DNA of 33,474 nucleotides from an uncultured Bacteroidales bacterium (GTDB lineage: Bacteria > Bacteroidota > Bacteroidia > Bacteroidales > Bacteroidaceae). The stretch spans positions 1-33,474 of the forward strand of contig CAMAFY010000033.1 in NCBI GenBank assembly GCA_945833885.1, written 5' to 3'. Both the position numbers and the translations under genes were made by a program. Below, piece after piece: positions 1 through 7,744 of this stretch (positions are counted from its first letter, which is position 1; the number at the start of each line of letters is the position of its first letter). The notes beneath the pieces are model-generated. The model saw only the letters and a program-made list of their open reading frames with translations, had not been told where the DNA came from and did no database searches.

Positions 1-106
1 GGCGGCGGATGCGGAAGAAAAGGACAGAAAGAGCATTGAAGAGGCTGGAAAATGCTGATTCTTCCATGCTTTTCCTTTGAGCAAACCAGAATTAAAGGTA
101 GAATTC

Positions 107-458
107 ACAGCACGGACTCTATAGAAGTAAAGCATAAACTCCTTAGAACCAAAGTATGAACGCCTTAGAACCGAAGCGCGAAAACCTGTGGAGCACAGCA
201 CGGACTCCATAGAAGCAAAGCATGAATGCCTTAGAACCAAAGCGCAGTCTCCTCAAAAGAAAAGCATGAACGCCTTAGAACCGAAGCGCAGTCTCCTCAA
301 AAGAAAAGCATGAACGCCTTAGAACCGAAGCGCGAAAACCTGTGGGCCACAGACGAAACACATGGCAGAAAGAGCGGACAATGGCTGAGGTTTCGGCACA
401 AAACCCGGAAACCAAGCACTCCTTATGCAGGTACGAAAAGCATAACATGGCAGAATAA
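107..458. repeat. 22-bp-unit mosaic tandem array
   Basis: Cutting the sequence every 22 bases from 107 gives units that start with AAAGC, GAAGC or ACAGC almost every time. Unit type B (AAAGCATGAACGCC then TTAGAACC) occurs at 129, 151, 217, 261 and 305. Type A (ACAGCACGGACTC...) occurs at 107 and 195. Type C (GAAGCGCGAAAACCTGTGG) occurs at 173 and 327. Type D (AAGCGCAGTCTCC then TCAAAAGA) occurs at 239 and 283. The order is A-B-B-C-A-B-D-B-D-B-C, followed by degenerate units that stay in register to 437 (AAAGCATAACATGG). No palindromic repeat with unique spacers is present, so this is not a CRISPR array. Function unknown. Confidence 0.9.
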
Positions 459-548
459 ACGGGCATCAAATTTGAGCAAAAGCATATCGGAAATTAAGGA
501 TACCAAACCATAATGTATGAAAATCGTATCAAAATATTAATAATGAAC

Positions 549-700
549 GCGCGCGCATACGCATAAGAAATAACGTTAGGGATATCGCTACGGACCTTTC
601 CTAGGGATTTATATACGCGCGCATACGGATAAGGAATATTCGGAAATGGTGCAGGATGACAAGGTGCACAAATTTATATGCGCGCGCATACAAACAAGAA
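549..700. repeat. Three CGCGCGCATAC repeats, about 66 bp apart
   Basis: The 11-mer CGCGCGCATAC is repeated exactly, ending at 560, 626 and 691. Each copy is followed by a related tail (GCATAAGAAATA, GGATAAGGAATA, AAACAAGAAATG), so the repeat is about 25 bp long. Start-to-start distances are about 66 and 65 bases, close to three 22-bp steps of the adjoining array. They lie between that array and the 3' end of the integrase gene. They might be recombinase arm sites or simply another repeat family; nothing in the sequence decides. Confidence 0.8.
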
Positions 701-742
701 ATGTATGAAGTTTCGAAAATACAAAAATAAATGTTGAAACAT

Positions 743-795
743 AAGTAAGTCTCAAAATCAATTTATGCTCTTTGTATGTCTTTTGAGACTTACTT
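743..795. repeat. Perfect 15-bp inverted repeat, 23-bp spacer
   Basis: AAGTAAGTCTCAAAA at 743-757 is the exact reverse complement of 781-795. The spacer is 23 bases. It lies 63 bases past the stop codon of the integrase gene, on its 3' side. Read on the minus strand the hairpin is not followed by a T run, so it is a poor intrinsic terminator. It could still end the integrase mRNA, or be a recombination site for that enzyme. Confidence 0.75.
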
Positions 796-858
796 TTGTT
801 ATGAGTCTTCAAAAAGGAACCGGCATCAAAAAGAAGGAAAAAGGATGCCCCTGTGTTT

Positions 859-2070
859 TTACAACATGGAAAGCACCTGATGGTTGGCATGGTCTACAGG
901 AGCACCTTCAAAAGAACTCAGATAGATGCGCGTGGTATGCTCAGAGGTATGTCCCAAAGCCTCACTAATAACCGCCACCGGCACCTGGCAATTATGCGCG
1001 ATGCTGGCCCAACTATGACGTGCCACATACATGGTGAGGGGTATGGGAAGCCCCATGCGTTCACCGAGAATACGGAGTTGACGGTTGACACGCTGACGGA
1101 CACAGATATACTGCTGACGAACATCAGTGTCGCAGTTGCTGACAATAGGAAGCAGATAAGGGGAATCTGCTGTCGGGAAACGATCTACGATATGCTGCAT
1201 GGGGGCTTCCCAAAGGATGCTGAGACAATGCCGCGTCTTCTGACGGCAATACGTCAGACGTCCGTCAACAATGTCGGCCTTACGCAGAAAAGCCATATCA
1301 ACGAATGACATGCCACGGGTGTAGAACGAGAATAGAAAGAGACTGCGCGCAAAATCGGCGGACGATCCTTCAGGCAGCGGAAAACGCTGGATACGGCGAA
1401 TACTGTCGATATCCAAAGCCCGTTTTACAGTTTTTGCGATACCCGTATAAACCCTTTCGAAAGGACGTACAGGAGTTGCAACGCCATCTCTCACAGCACG
1501 ATTGAAGATGGCGCGAAGGTTACGGAGATAAAACGATGAGGAATTGATACCGATACCATGAGAGTGAAGCCATGACTCATAAGAAAGCAGCAGCGAAGGA
1601 CAAAATTCCAGGAAAGAAACATCCGAAACATCCCCGAGGAAACGGCAGAAACTGTTAATTGTAGTGCGGTAGCGTCGAGCGGTGACATGGCTATAACCGC
1701 GTTGCAGACGAAAAATGAGATCGTGAGCATAAGATACGAAGCCTACACTACCAAGCAATGTACGGAACACATTGGCTATTTGTGACACATGAAAGGGATG
1801 TCCAGCACGTAAAAAACCGGCAAGAATGTTTTGGAGAGCCGCACGATGACGCAAAATAGTAGAAGAATAAGTCGCGAGTTCCTGACTGCGCTCTGGCAGG
1901 ACTGCCGCGGGGATACAGATACATGAGTCTGCAGAAGACCATTCTTCACGTTGGATGACAATACCTGTACTGACAACAGCGGTAGCACCGGCATGGGAAA
2001 TTCGGAAACACAATACTCCCTCACGAATGTTACTTTGTGAGGGACGGAAAAAAAGCGATACCTTTGCCAT
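859..2070 (-). CDS. Tyrosine-type site-specific recombinase/integrase
   Basis: A 403-residue protein of the Bacteroidetes integrase family, which cuts and rejoins DNA through a covalent 3'-phosphotyrosine. The N-terminal part (about 1-100) is the arm-binding type, starting with the usual VSLFFRPS and a TGI...EW stretch. A SAM-like core-binding domain covers about 115-205 and the catalytic domain about 215-395. Catalytic residues that can be read are Arg252 (YTRGMSFVDM), Lys278, Arg351 (YVARHSW), His374 (LGH) and Tyr383. The first His of the HxxR box is Tyr348, which to my knowledge is common in this group. The start is ATG at 2070 and the length is full for the family. No relaxase, transposition genes or phage genes are nearby, so it is a solo integrase: either the remnant of an element or an invertase acting on local sites. 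Confidence 0.93.
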   Translation of the reverse strand: MAKVSLFFRPSQSNIREGVLCFRISHAGATAVVSTGIVIQREEWSSADSCICIPAAVLPERSQELATYSSTILRHRAALQNILAGFLRAGHPFHVSQIANVFRTLLGSVGFVSYAHDLIFRLQRGYSHVTARRYRTTINSFCRFLGDVSDVSFLEFCPSLLLSYESWLHSHGIGINSSSFYLRNLRAIFNRAVRDGVATPVRPFERVYTGIAKTVKRALDIDSIRRIQRFPLPEGSSADFARSLFLFSFYTRGMSFVDMAFLRKADIVDGRLTYCRQKTRHCLSILWEAPMQHIVDRFPTADSPYLLPIVSNCDTDVRQQYICVRQRVNRQLRILGERMGLPIPLTMYVARHSWASIAHNCQVPVAVISEALGHTSEHTTRIYLSSFEGAPVDHANHQVLSML

Positions 2071-2571
2071 AAAAAGAAACTATGAATTACAATCACCAGC
2101 CTTGTTTTCTGTCACAGACACCTACATCAATGCATCAAACAAGGATAAATTCTGTTTCAAAACATGTGCCAAACTATTATAAAGAAACTTTCAACACACC
2201 AAACAACAACAAGATCCGAGCGTTTTGAAAAGGAAAGAGATCAAAGTAATACAATCCACTTAGCAATGGCTGCGCCCGCAACGACACCATAAATTTGCAG
2301 AAAGTTCTACATTATGATTGCACTTCCTCACATAAAAAATAAGGTATGAGAAAAAAACAACGCCAATAAGAAGGATTGTAATAAAAAACAAACATTCTGA
2401 TGAGAAAACATACATTAAGCATACACGGTCATTCAACGTCTCAAGTAGAACGGATATATCATTTTTGTTCTACTCTACCCTGTCTTCATGATGCAAATGT
2501 TGTGAATAAACGAACTCCTTCTATAAATGAAACAAGAATTATAAAAGTAAGTTCTGAAGCAGTAAATACAG

Positions 2572-2579
2572 CAAAAGTA
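2572..2579 (-). promoter_or_regulatory. Candidate Bacteroidetes -7 element upstream of integrase
   Basis: On the minus strand the sequence reads TACTTTTG, a full match to TAnnTTTG, with TTG 17 bases upstream (2597-2599). It sits just past the terminator hairpin of the preceding gene and points to the integrase about 500 bases away. The long leader and short spacer make this a weak call. Confidence 0.3.
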
Positions 2580-2606
2580 GTATCACGGAGCGGATTCAAG
2601 ATAAAA

Positions 2607-2640
2607 CCGGAAGACTTCCACCAAGGTGTAAATCTTCCGG
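2607..2640 (-). terminator. Hairpin terminator after the outer membrane protein gene
   Basis: CCGGAAGA at 2607-2614 pairs with TCTTCCGG at 2633-2640, and an inner CACC/GGTG pairing extends the stem. On the minus strand the stem is followed by TTTTATC. It lies about 160 bases past the stop codon of the beta-barrel gene and would end its transcript. Confidence 0.6.
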
Positions 2641-2799
2641 AATTGGGGTCGGCGGTGGTGTACCGTCAACCCGACATTGTCGCTAATGTTGATGCAAAAT
2701 CGATGGAATTCTTAGAAATAAGTAAACAATCGTATACGCAATGCACATCCTTCACAGATATGAAAAGCGTGATAATGTGCAAAGCAATTGTAATTCTTG

Positions 2800-4947
2800 T
2801 CATTTCGCAGGCTTGGCAACTCCTGTTTCTGTGTCTTTCGAATGATCCACATCGCGTTCAACACCTTTGAACTGGCGTCCTTTCGAAAAATTCCATGATA
2901 ATTTGATGCCTATCACATTGGAAGTTTCGCTGTTGCACATTACCATTTGCCTGCTGACAAAACGGTTGTGGGAGACCATATCCTGTACCTTACGATTGCC
3001 AAAAAACGGGTTCTGGCAAAAAAGGCTGGCAGAGAATCCCTTTATTCTATATGATGCCGAGAAATCGGCATTGTAGATGTTTCGGTACTCGTACTCACTC
3101 TCCATAAAGTGGAATCCGTTGTTCACTGATGCCATCAATGTCCATTTTCCAAGCCATGCCGTCAGTCCCAGATTGAAGTTAAATGAAGTCAACCGATGGC
3201 TATAATCCTGTCCATCGTTCCAAATATTCAGCATCTCAGCAGAAAGATTGGCATTGAGATGTTTCGGAATAATGTCGTATGAAATATAATTCTGCAGCAT
3301 AAGGAAGTCTATGCGACGACCTTCAAGGTAGGTCTTGACAAAATGCTCATCATTCGTACGATATATGTGCTGCATGGCAGGATGCGCATTGTGGCGGTAG
3401 AACATCATCATTTGGGTATAGAAACGCGGAGATTGGTAGTTCGCCGTGACTGTGTGTTCGTCACGTCTTGCCACGATAAGTTCCGGATTGCCCAAAGAGT
3501 ACTCTATCTCATTGGTCACGATAGCCATATTACTCATGTTCTGCAGTTTGGATGGTGCAGGCGATGTGGAAAAAGTATAGTTGAGACTGACACCATGGGT
3601 TAGAGGTATGCTAAGGTTGAATTTCGGACGGAGCCATAACTCGTTGAAAGTCTCTGCTCCCTGATGATAGTATTCTCGGAGGAGACTCAGTCCTGCCAGA
3701 TATCTGATTTTCCAAACGGAACCTTGAATTTGAGTAAAGGCGCACATGCTGTTTGAACGGATTTGCGATACGAGTGCTGCATCCCCAGAATACTCGTTGT
3801 CAATAAATCTCTGGTTATAGCGCAGCCCAGCAGAGAGTGTGAAGGGTTTCAAACGATTCTCATATATTGCCTCCGACTTAAAAGACCATGTTTTGCCAAG
3901 CGAACAATATCCGAAAGTGTCATTCGAGAAAGCGCAAACGGAGGATACGTGTTCACTTTGCAAATCGTCAGAAAGGTCGGATGAAATAGAAGAATTGTCC
4001 GATGCAAACAGATATGAATAATCCGTGTGTGCGAATGCACCAGAGCCATTGACAATGAAGGTTTGCCGTTTGTCAATATCTATCTTCAAATACAAGTCAA
4101 GCCAAGGATTGAGTGTTTTCTCTTTACTGTCGGTTGTCTCGCATGTCTTTCTACCATCAGGATAAACTACGTCTACCTTCTGACTGTTGCGCGGACTATC
4201 GGCAAAGTATGTGGAAAGCGTGGCAAGAAAAACACTTTTCTCCGCGTTTACCATACTATATCTCGTCTGTATATTATGGCTGGAATTGCGAGAGACAATG
4301 TTATGGGCGTTTCTCTCAATAGCATAATATGCGCCATCTTCCATGAGATAGTTTGCCTGTTCAACACTACTCGTTCCGTTGGAGTGGCTATAGGCCCCTG
4401 AATAATTTAAAGACAGTTCGTTCTTTCCTCTATTCAACTTTGTGTAGGCGTTGCCCCTCGCCGTATCAGACTTGGGGACATAAGTACCACTTGCCCCGAC
4501 AACATAACCTTTTGAAACCTTGCGCGTGACAATGTTTATCACAATGCCCACATCTTCGCCGCACCTCATTCCAGGGCGGTCGATAAATTCCACTTTCTTC
4601 ACTTCCTTGGGTTGCAATGACTGGATATCGACTGTTGATGCCTCAACGTCATCAATTCTTACTTGTACAATTCCTATGAGCGAACTGACGGAAGATATAC
4701 TTTCGTTGATATCGTCCACCTTTACATTTGGAATCGGCAACATTTTCAGAAATTTGTAGCCCGACGTCGCCGAATTAAGCATCTCCTTAGAGGGGAATAT
4801 AACTTTTCCATCGACACGGTTGACAATCCGTGCCCCTCTTACCACAACTTCCTGCAGTTGCAGACTATCATTCGCAACATCGTTCTGCGCTTTCATTTCC
4901 AAAGCCATCAAGAAAAACAACACTACCAGATAAAATGTTTTACTCAT
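2800..4947 (-). CDS. Outer membrane beta-barrel protein (TonB-receptor-like, OMP_b-brl_3 type)
   Basis: A 715-residue outer membrane protein. I chose the ATG at 4947 over the TTG at 4956. Residues 1 to about 20 are a signal peptide ending ...EMKA/QND. A plug-like region follows (about 25-140) with the family's pattern: LQEVVV, a conserved FLKMLP box, VQVRIDD, then a VKKVEFIDRPG stretch and VINIVTRK. The rest is rich in alternating aromatic strands typical of a large barrel. The usual N-terminal carboxypeptidase-like domain and an obvious TonB box are absent, so the substrate and its energising cannot be inferred. It lies downstream of the membrane-bound regulator gene on the same strand, but a strong terminator and a promoter lie between them, so it is probably a separate transcript that the neighbouring regulator could control. 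The last aromatic residue common in barrels is not at the C-terminus (it ends ...VAKPAK). Confidence 0.88.
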   Translation of the reverse strand: MSKTFYLVVLFFLMALEMKAQNDVANDSLQLQEVVVRGARIVNRVDGKVIFPSKEMLNSATSGYKFLKMLPIPNVKVDDINESISSVSSLIGIVQVRIDDVEASTVDIQSLQPKEVKKVEFIDRPGMRCGEDVGIVINIVTRKVSKGYVVGASGTYVPKSDTARGNAYTKLNRGKNELSLNYSGAYSHSNGTSSVEQANYLMEDGAYYAIERNAHNIVSRNSSHNIQTRYSMVNAEKSVFLATLSTYFADSPRNSQKVDVVYPDGRKTCETTDSKEKTLNPWLDLYLKIDIDKRQTFIVNGSGAFAHTDYSYLFASDNSSISSDLSDDLQSEHVSSVCAFSNDTFGYCSLGKTWSFKSEAIYENRLKPFTLSAGLRYNQRFIDNEYSGDAALVSQIRSNSMCAFTQIQGSVWKIRYLAGLSLLREYYHQGAETFNELWLRPKFNLSIPLTHGVSLNYTFSTSPAPSKLQNMSNMAIVTNEIEYSLGNPELIVARRDEHTVTANYQSPRFYTQMMMFYRHNAHPAMQHIYRTNDEHFVKTYLEGRRIDFLMLQNYISYDIIPKHLNANLSAEMLNIWNDGQDYSHRLTSFNFNLGLTAWLGKWTLMASVNNGFHFMESEYEYRNIYNADFSASYRIKGFSASLFCQNPFFGNRKVQDMVSHNRFVSRQMVMCNSETSNVIGIKLSWNFSKGRQFKGVERDVDHSKDTETGVAKPAK

Positions 4948-5066
4948 CTTTTGCAAATCTTTTTAGGTTAAACGTAATATGAATTACTGTTGAGGACCAC
5001 CCAATTTATGGTCCCCGCCTATAATCTTTCTTCGAAATAGAAATAGATTTCACGTTCTTCGAAGTG

Positions 5067-5101
5067 CAAAAGTAAGCGTTGACAGGTATGCTATCATCAA
5101 A
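5067..5101 (-). promoter_or_regulatory. Candidate promoter of the outer membrane protein gene
   Basis: Minus strand TACTTTTG (5074-5067) matches the Bacteroidetes -7 element TAnnTTTG. A TTTG -33-like element (5101-5098) lies 23 bases upstream, slightly longer than the usual 19-21. That TTTG is the end of the T run of the preceding terminator, so terminator and promoter overlap. A transcript would start near 5060 and leave a leader of about 110 bases. Confidence 0.5.
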
Positions 5102-5151
5102 AAAACACTGACATTTGTCTGACACTTATTGAGTGTCAGACAAATGTCAGT
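5095..5151 (-). terminator. Strong intrinsic terminator of the regulator gene
   Basis: A perfect 20-bp inverted repeat (5107-5126 and 5132-5151) with a 5-base loop (5127-5131). On the minus strand the stem is followed by GTTTTTTTG, giving a classic rho-independent terminator about 28 bases past the stop of the 5179-5901 gene. Each arm also contains CTGACA twice, so a protein-binding role in addition cannot be excluded. Confidence 0.85.
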
Positions 5152-5178
5152 TATCACGTCACCACTATCTGGTTATCG

Positions 5179-5901
5179 TCACAAAATATGTTTCCTTTTC
5201 AAAGCATAGGTTTTCCCCCTTTCCGATTCAATCTCCCAATCGGACGTTCCTTGCAGTTCGTTCCTTAGCCTGCGTATAGTGGTATAAAGGGTTTCCGAAG
5301 CATTATCCTTGTTTGGCCACAGAGCATCACAAATCTCCTGCTTGGTCAGTCGGTGATTGGGGGCATTCATGAACATTTCCATCAGTTGCTCCTGCATCGG
5401 AGTAAGGTGAAGAGGCATTAGCGATACGTCTGTGGCCTCAACTTTTCTCTTCTTAATGGAGAGGAACAGGGAAAGGATTGTCCCCAAACAGAACAACAAG
5501 GAAAGACGTTGGTCGGACATACTCCAGATAAAAGCCACAGAACAGTTGGCCTGTCCCTTCATCTTCACATTGAAGTCGTTATTGTCAGGTGTGATATGAT
5601 AGGCGATATAAGATTTACTACGTAATGCCTCAGTCTTTACATGTTGCTGAAACACGGGGTCTTCAACGGTCAGCATTATGGATTCAACAGAAGACGAGGG
5701 ATAGGTAGACGAAGTCAACAAACGATAGGCCTTTATAGAGTCTTGCTTCATACGCTCGTATCCCTTAGCCTTTATCGTAAGCGACAAAGCCTGATTCAAG
5801 TCATTGTCCAAAACACACTTTGCCCTATCATAACTATTCACGCTGCTCGTAATCGTCATTACGAGCAATATGAGAAAAACAATTAACGGAAGTTTTCGCA
5901 T
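5179..5901 (-). CDS. Membrane-tethered winged-helix transcriptional regulator
   Basis: A 240-residue protein with an N-terminal hydrophobic segment (about 5-22), a probable periplasmic domain (about 25-125), a second membrane segment (about 133-149, LLFCLGTILSLFLSI) followed by basic KKRK, and a C-terminal winged-helix domain (about 163-235). That domain carries LTPMQEQLMEMF, the recognition-helix region TLYTTIRRLRNEL and the wing ...SERGKTYALK, as in OmpR/PhoB-type DNA-binding domains. The topology is the mirror of ToxR/CadC, in which the DNA-binding domain is N-terminal. It has no receiver domain or phospho-acceptor. The inferred role is to sense something in the periplasm and regulate the adjacent outer membrane protein gene directly from the membrane. 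The start is ATG at 5901. The partner, signal and target are not visible in the sequence. Confidence 0.8.
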   Translation of the reverse strand: MRKLPLIVFLILLVMTITSSVNSYDRAKCVLDNDLNQALSLTIKAKGYERMKQDSIKAYRLLTSSTYPSSSVESIMLTVEDPVFQQHVKTEALRSKSYIAYHITPDNNDFNVKMKGQANCSVAFIWSMSDQRLSLLFCLGTILSLFLSIKKRKVEATDVSLMPLHLTPMQEQLMEMFMNAPNHRLTKQEICDALWPNKDNASETLYTTIRRLRNELQGTSDWEIESERGKTYALKRKHIL

Positions 5902-5981
5902 AATATCAACAAATATCGGAGGAAGACAAAGTCAAACGAAAGGTAAATATCAGGAAATCATGAATCAAAGAACAAAGGAAG

Positions 5982-6007
5982 CGCGTTAAGATTATTTGTT
6001 AATCGCG
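5982..6007. repeat. Short inverted repeat upstream of the regulator gene
   Basis: CGCGTTAA (5982-5989) faces TTAATCGCG (5999-6007) with one unpaired base and a 9-base loop. It is 81-106 bases before the start codon of the membrane-bound regulator, so an operator is possible, though a simple hairpin is equally likely. Confidence 0.35.
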
Positions 6008-6115
6008 TATTTACATCCGCTCAAACTGCACGACGCATTCTTTATTCACAGAAACGGCAATCACAAAACCAGAGTGATATGCTGACTAAATGGAATTGTT
6101 CGGCTACAAGAAGCG

Positions 6116-7006
6116 CTATAATTCTCCCATATTCTTCAGGCATGTTCTGAGAGAATCCACCCAATAAGGTACATTCATCCCGAACGTCCGCTTGAACTTT
6201 GTCTTGTCCAAGACACTGTATGCAGGACGTTTGACAGGCGAAGGGAACTCATCGGAATGACACGGGGCAATCCGACAACGCGTTTCACCGACCAAATCCG
6301 CAATGGTTTTCGTAAAATCAAACCACGACGTTACGCCCTCATTGCTGTAGTGGTAGATGCCGGAACGGCCTTCAAATTGACGTTTCTCCAGTATTTCATA
6401 GATTGCCAAGGCAAGGTCGAGAGCATAGGTGGGCGTACCACACTGATCAAACACCACATTCAGACTTTCGCGAGAACGCATCAGCGACAGCATAGTCTTG
6501 ACAAAATTCTTTCCGAACTCGGAATAGAGCCATGCTGTCCTGAAAATCAGGTATTCGCATCCCGCAGCGATGATGCGCTGTTCACCATGAAGTTTCGTCT
6601 CGCCATAAACTCCCGTCGGTGTACCCTGTTGGTCTTCGCGACAAGGAGTATTGTAAGGCTCTGCCCCAAACACATAATCCGTAGACACATGCACAAGCAG
6701 TCCGTCGACTTCCTTCATAGCCGTCGCCAGGTTATCCGGCGCCTGGGCATTAAGTTTTTCAGCAAGTTCAACGTTCGTCTCCGCAGCATCCACATTGGTA
6801 AAGGCGGCACAATTAACGATGACCTTGACATTCATCTTCCGTACCATCTGGCGAACAGCATCGATATCTGTGATATCAAGGAAGACTGTCTCCTGACCTT
6901 GTATGACATTGACGTCGGAAAAGATGTATTTATCCTGGGATTGCCGGCTGACGATTCGCATTTCATTGCCTAATTGTCCGTTGGCTCCCGTGACGAGGAT
7001 ATTCAT
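6116..7006 (-). CDS. rfbD: dTDP-4-dehydrorhamnose reductase
   Basis: A 296-residue short-chain dehydrogenase that carries out the last step of dTDP-L-rhamnose synthesis, reducing dTDP-4-dehydro-L-rhamnose with NAD(P)H in the cytoplasm. The nucleotide-binding motif TGANGQLG starts at Thr6. STDYVF (108-113) and the catalytic Tyr134-x3-Lys138 pair (GVYGETK) are intact, as is the RTAWLY box further on. ATG start at 7006 and full length for the family. It lies 153 bases after rfbC on the same strand and is the last of the three rhamnose genes here. The product feeds surface polysaccharide or glycoprotein glycosylation. Confidence 0.96.
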   Translation of the reverse strand: MNILVTGANGQLGNEMRIVSRQSQDKYIFSDVNVIQGQETVFLDITDIDAVRQMVRKMNVKVIVNCAAFTNVDAAETNVELAEKLNAQAPDNLATAMKEVDGLLVHVSTDYVFGAEPYNTPCREDQQGTPTGVYGETKLHGEQRIIAAGCEYLIFRTAWLYSEFGKNFVKTMLSLMRSRESLNVVFDQCGTPTYALDLALAIYEILEKRQFEGRSGIYHYSNEGVTSWFDFTKTIADLVGETRCRIAPCHSDEFPSPVKRPAYSVLDKTKFKRTFGMNVPYWVDSLRTCLKNMGEL

Positions 7007-7159
7007 ATTCTTCTATTTTTGTATAGGTATTCTATGTGTATTCGTTGGCAGAATCCGCTCTACAATTCCCGCAAAATGCATTGAATCATGGCGCAACCCA
7101 CCACCCCATTCCGCACTTTTAACGCAGGTTTAATCCGCATTGCGGAATTTGAATCCGCT

Positions 7160-7744
7160 TTAATACAACTTATCGTTGATATCGAAATCGAGGACAGCAT
7201 CTGATAGGCATGAATGCTTCAGGTCCTTCTCCGAAAGAATGGCATCCGCTAAGGGAATTCTCCAATCAATTCCCAGCGATTCGTCCTTAATGTTTATACC
7301 GCCATCCGCCTCTGGATGATAAAAATTGTCGCATTTGTATTGGAACACTGCCGTTTCGCTCAACACGGCAAAGCCATGTGCAAATCCTCGGGGTACGAAA
7401 AACTGCCGATGATTGTCCGCTGTAAGTTCTACCGCCACGTGCTGCCCGAAGGTCTTACTTCCGCGTCGGATATCCACAGCCACGTCCAACACCGCACCCT
7501 GTACGACTCTCACCAGTTTACTCTGCGTGTAAGGCATACGCTGATAATGAAGTCCGCGCATGACTCCGTACGATGACATGGATTCGTTGTCCTGAACAAA
7601 ATGTACGGTATGTCCTAACAACGGGGCGACCTTGGCATCAAATTCACGCTGCGAAAACGACTCAAAGAAATAACCTCTGGCGTCGGCAAACATACGAGGT
7701 TCAAGGATTAAGACACCATCAAGCGCTGTCTTTATTACTTCCAT
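7160..7744 (-). CDS. rfbC: dTDP-4-dehydrorhamnose 3,5-epimerase
   Basis: A 194-residue cupin-fold epimerase of the dTDP-rhamnose pathway, converting dTDP-4-dehydro-6-deoxyglucose to dTDP-4-dehydrorhamnose. Recognisable features are FFESF near the N-terminus, RGLHYQ with the catalytic His66, VVQGAVLDVAVD (81-91), PRGFAHGF (118-125) and Tyr136 in FQYKCDNFY. ATG start at 7744. It lies 437 bases downstream of rfbA, an unusually long gap for this operon, and 153 bases before rfbD. Length and motifs are normal. Confidence 0.96.
   Translation of the reverse strand: MEVIKTALDGVLILEPRMFADARGYFFESFSQREFDAKVAPLLGHTVHFVQDNESMSSYGVMRGLHYQRMPYTQSKLVRVVQGAVLDVAVDIRRGSKTFGQHVAVELTADNHRQFFVPRGFAHGFAVLSETAVFQYKCDNFYHPEADGGINIKDESLGIDWRIPLADAILSEKDLKHSCLSDAVLDFDINDKLY

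Larger units (their letters stand above)
1..858. other. Gene-free left flank with repeat arrays
   Basis: I find no convincing gene in this stretch. It holds a 22-bp-unit array (107-458), three GC-rich repeats (549-700) and a 15-bp inverted repeat (743-795), each listed separately. The first about 55 bases are open in two forward frames, ending at 57 or 78, and could be the 3' end of a gene lying to the left, but the piece is too short to identify. The short forward and reverse open frames over the array are by-products of the repeats: the 22-bp period is not a multiple of three, so every copy shifts frame. Confidence 0.6.
2071..2799. other. Intergenic between integrase and outer membrane protein gene
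   Basis: No supported gene. It contains a terminator-like hairpin (2607-2640) for the outer membrane protein gene and a promoter-like TAnnTTTG match on the minus strand (2572-2579) that could serve the integrase through a leader of about 500 bases. A TAAATTTG match on the plus strand (2290-2297) lacks a fitting upstream TTG. A forward open frame (2400-2870) is discussed under rejected items. Confidence 0.5.

Noticed and set aside
1..57. Partial gene at the left edge
   Set aside because: Two forward frames are open at the edge and both end within 80 bases; too short to choose or identify.
107..458. CRISPR array
   Set aside because: There is no constant repeat separated by unique spacers; all units are related 22-mers, and no cas genes are present.
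310..513. Small forward protein and matching reverse frames over the array
   Set aside because: The 22-bp period shifts the frame in each copy, so these frames are a by-product of the repeats.
853..1308. Forward frame antisense to the integrase
   Set aside because: The opposite strand has a complete integrase with catalytic residues; this is its shadow.
2400..2870. Forward open frame of 156 codons
   Set aside because: It runs antisense into the 3' end of the outer membrane protein gene, contains that gene's terminator hairpin, and shows no recognisable domain. A plus-strand TAAATTTG upstream is the only point in favour.
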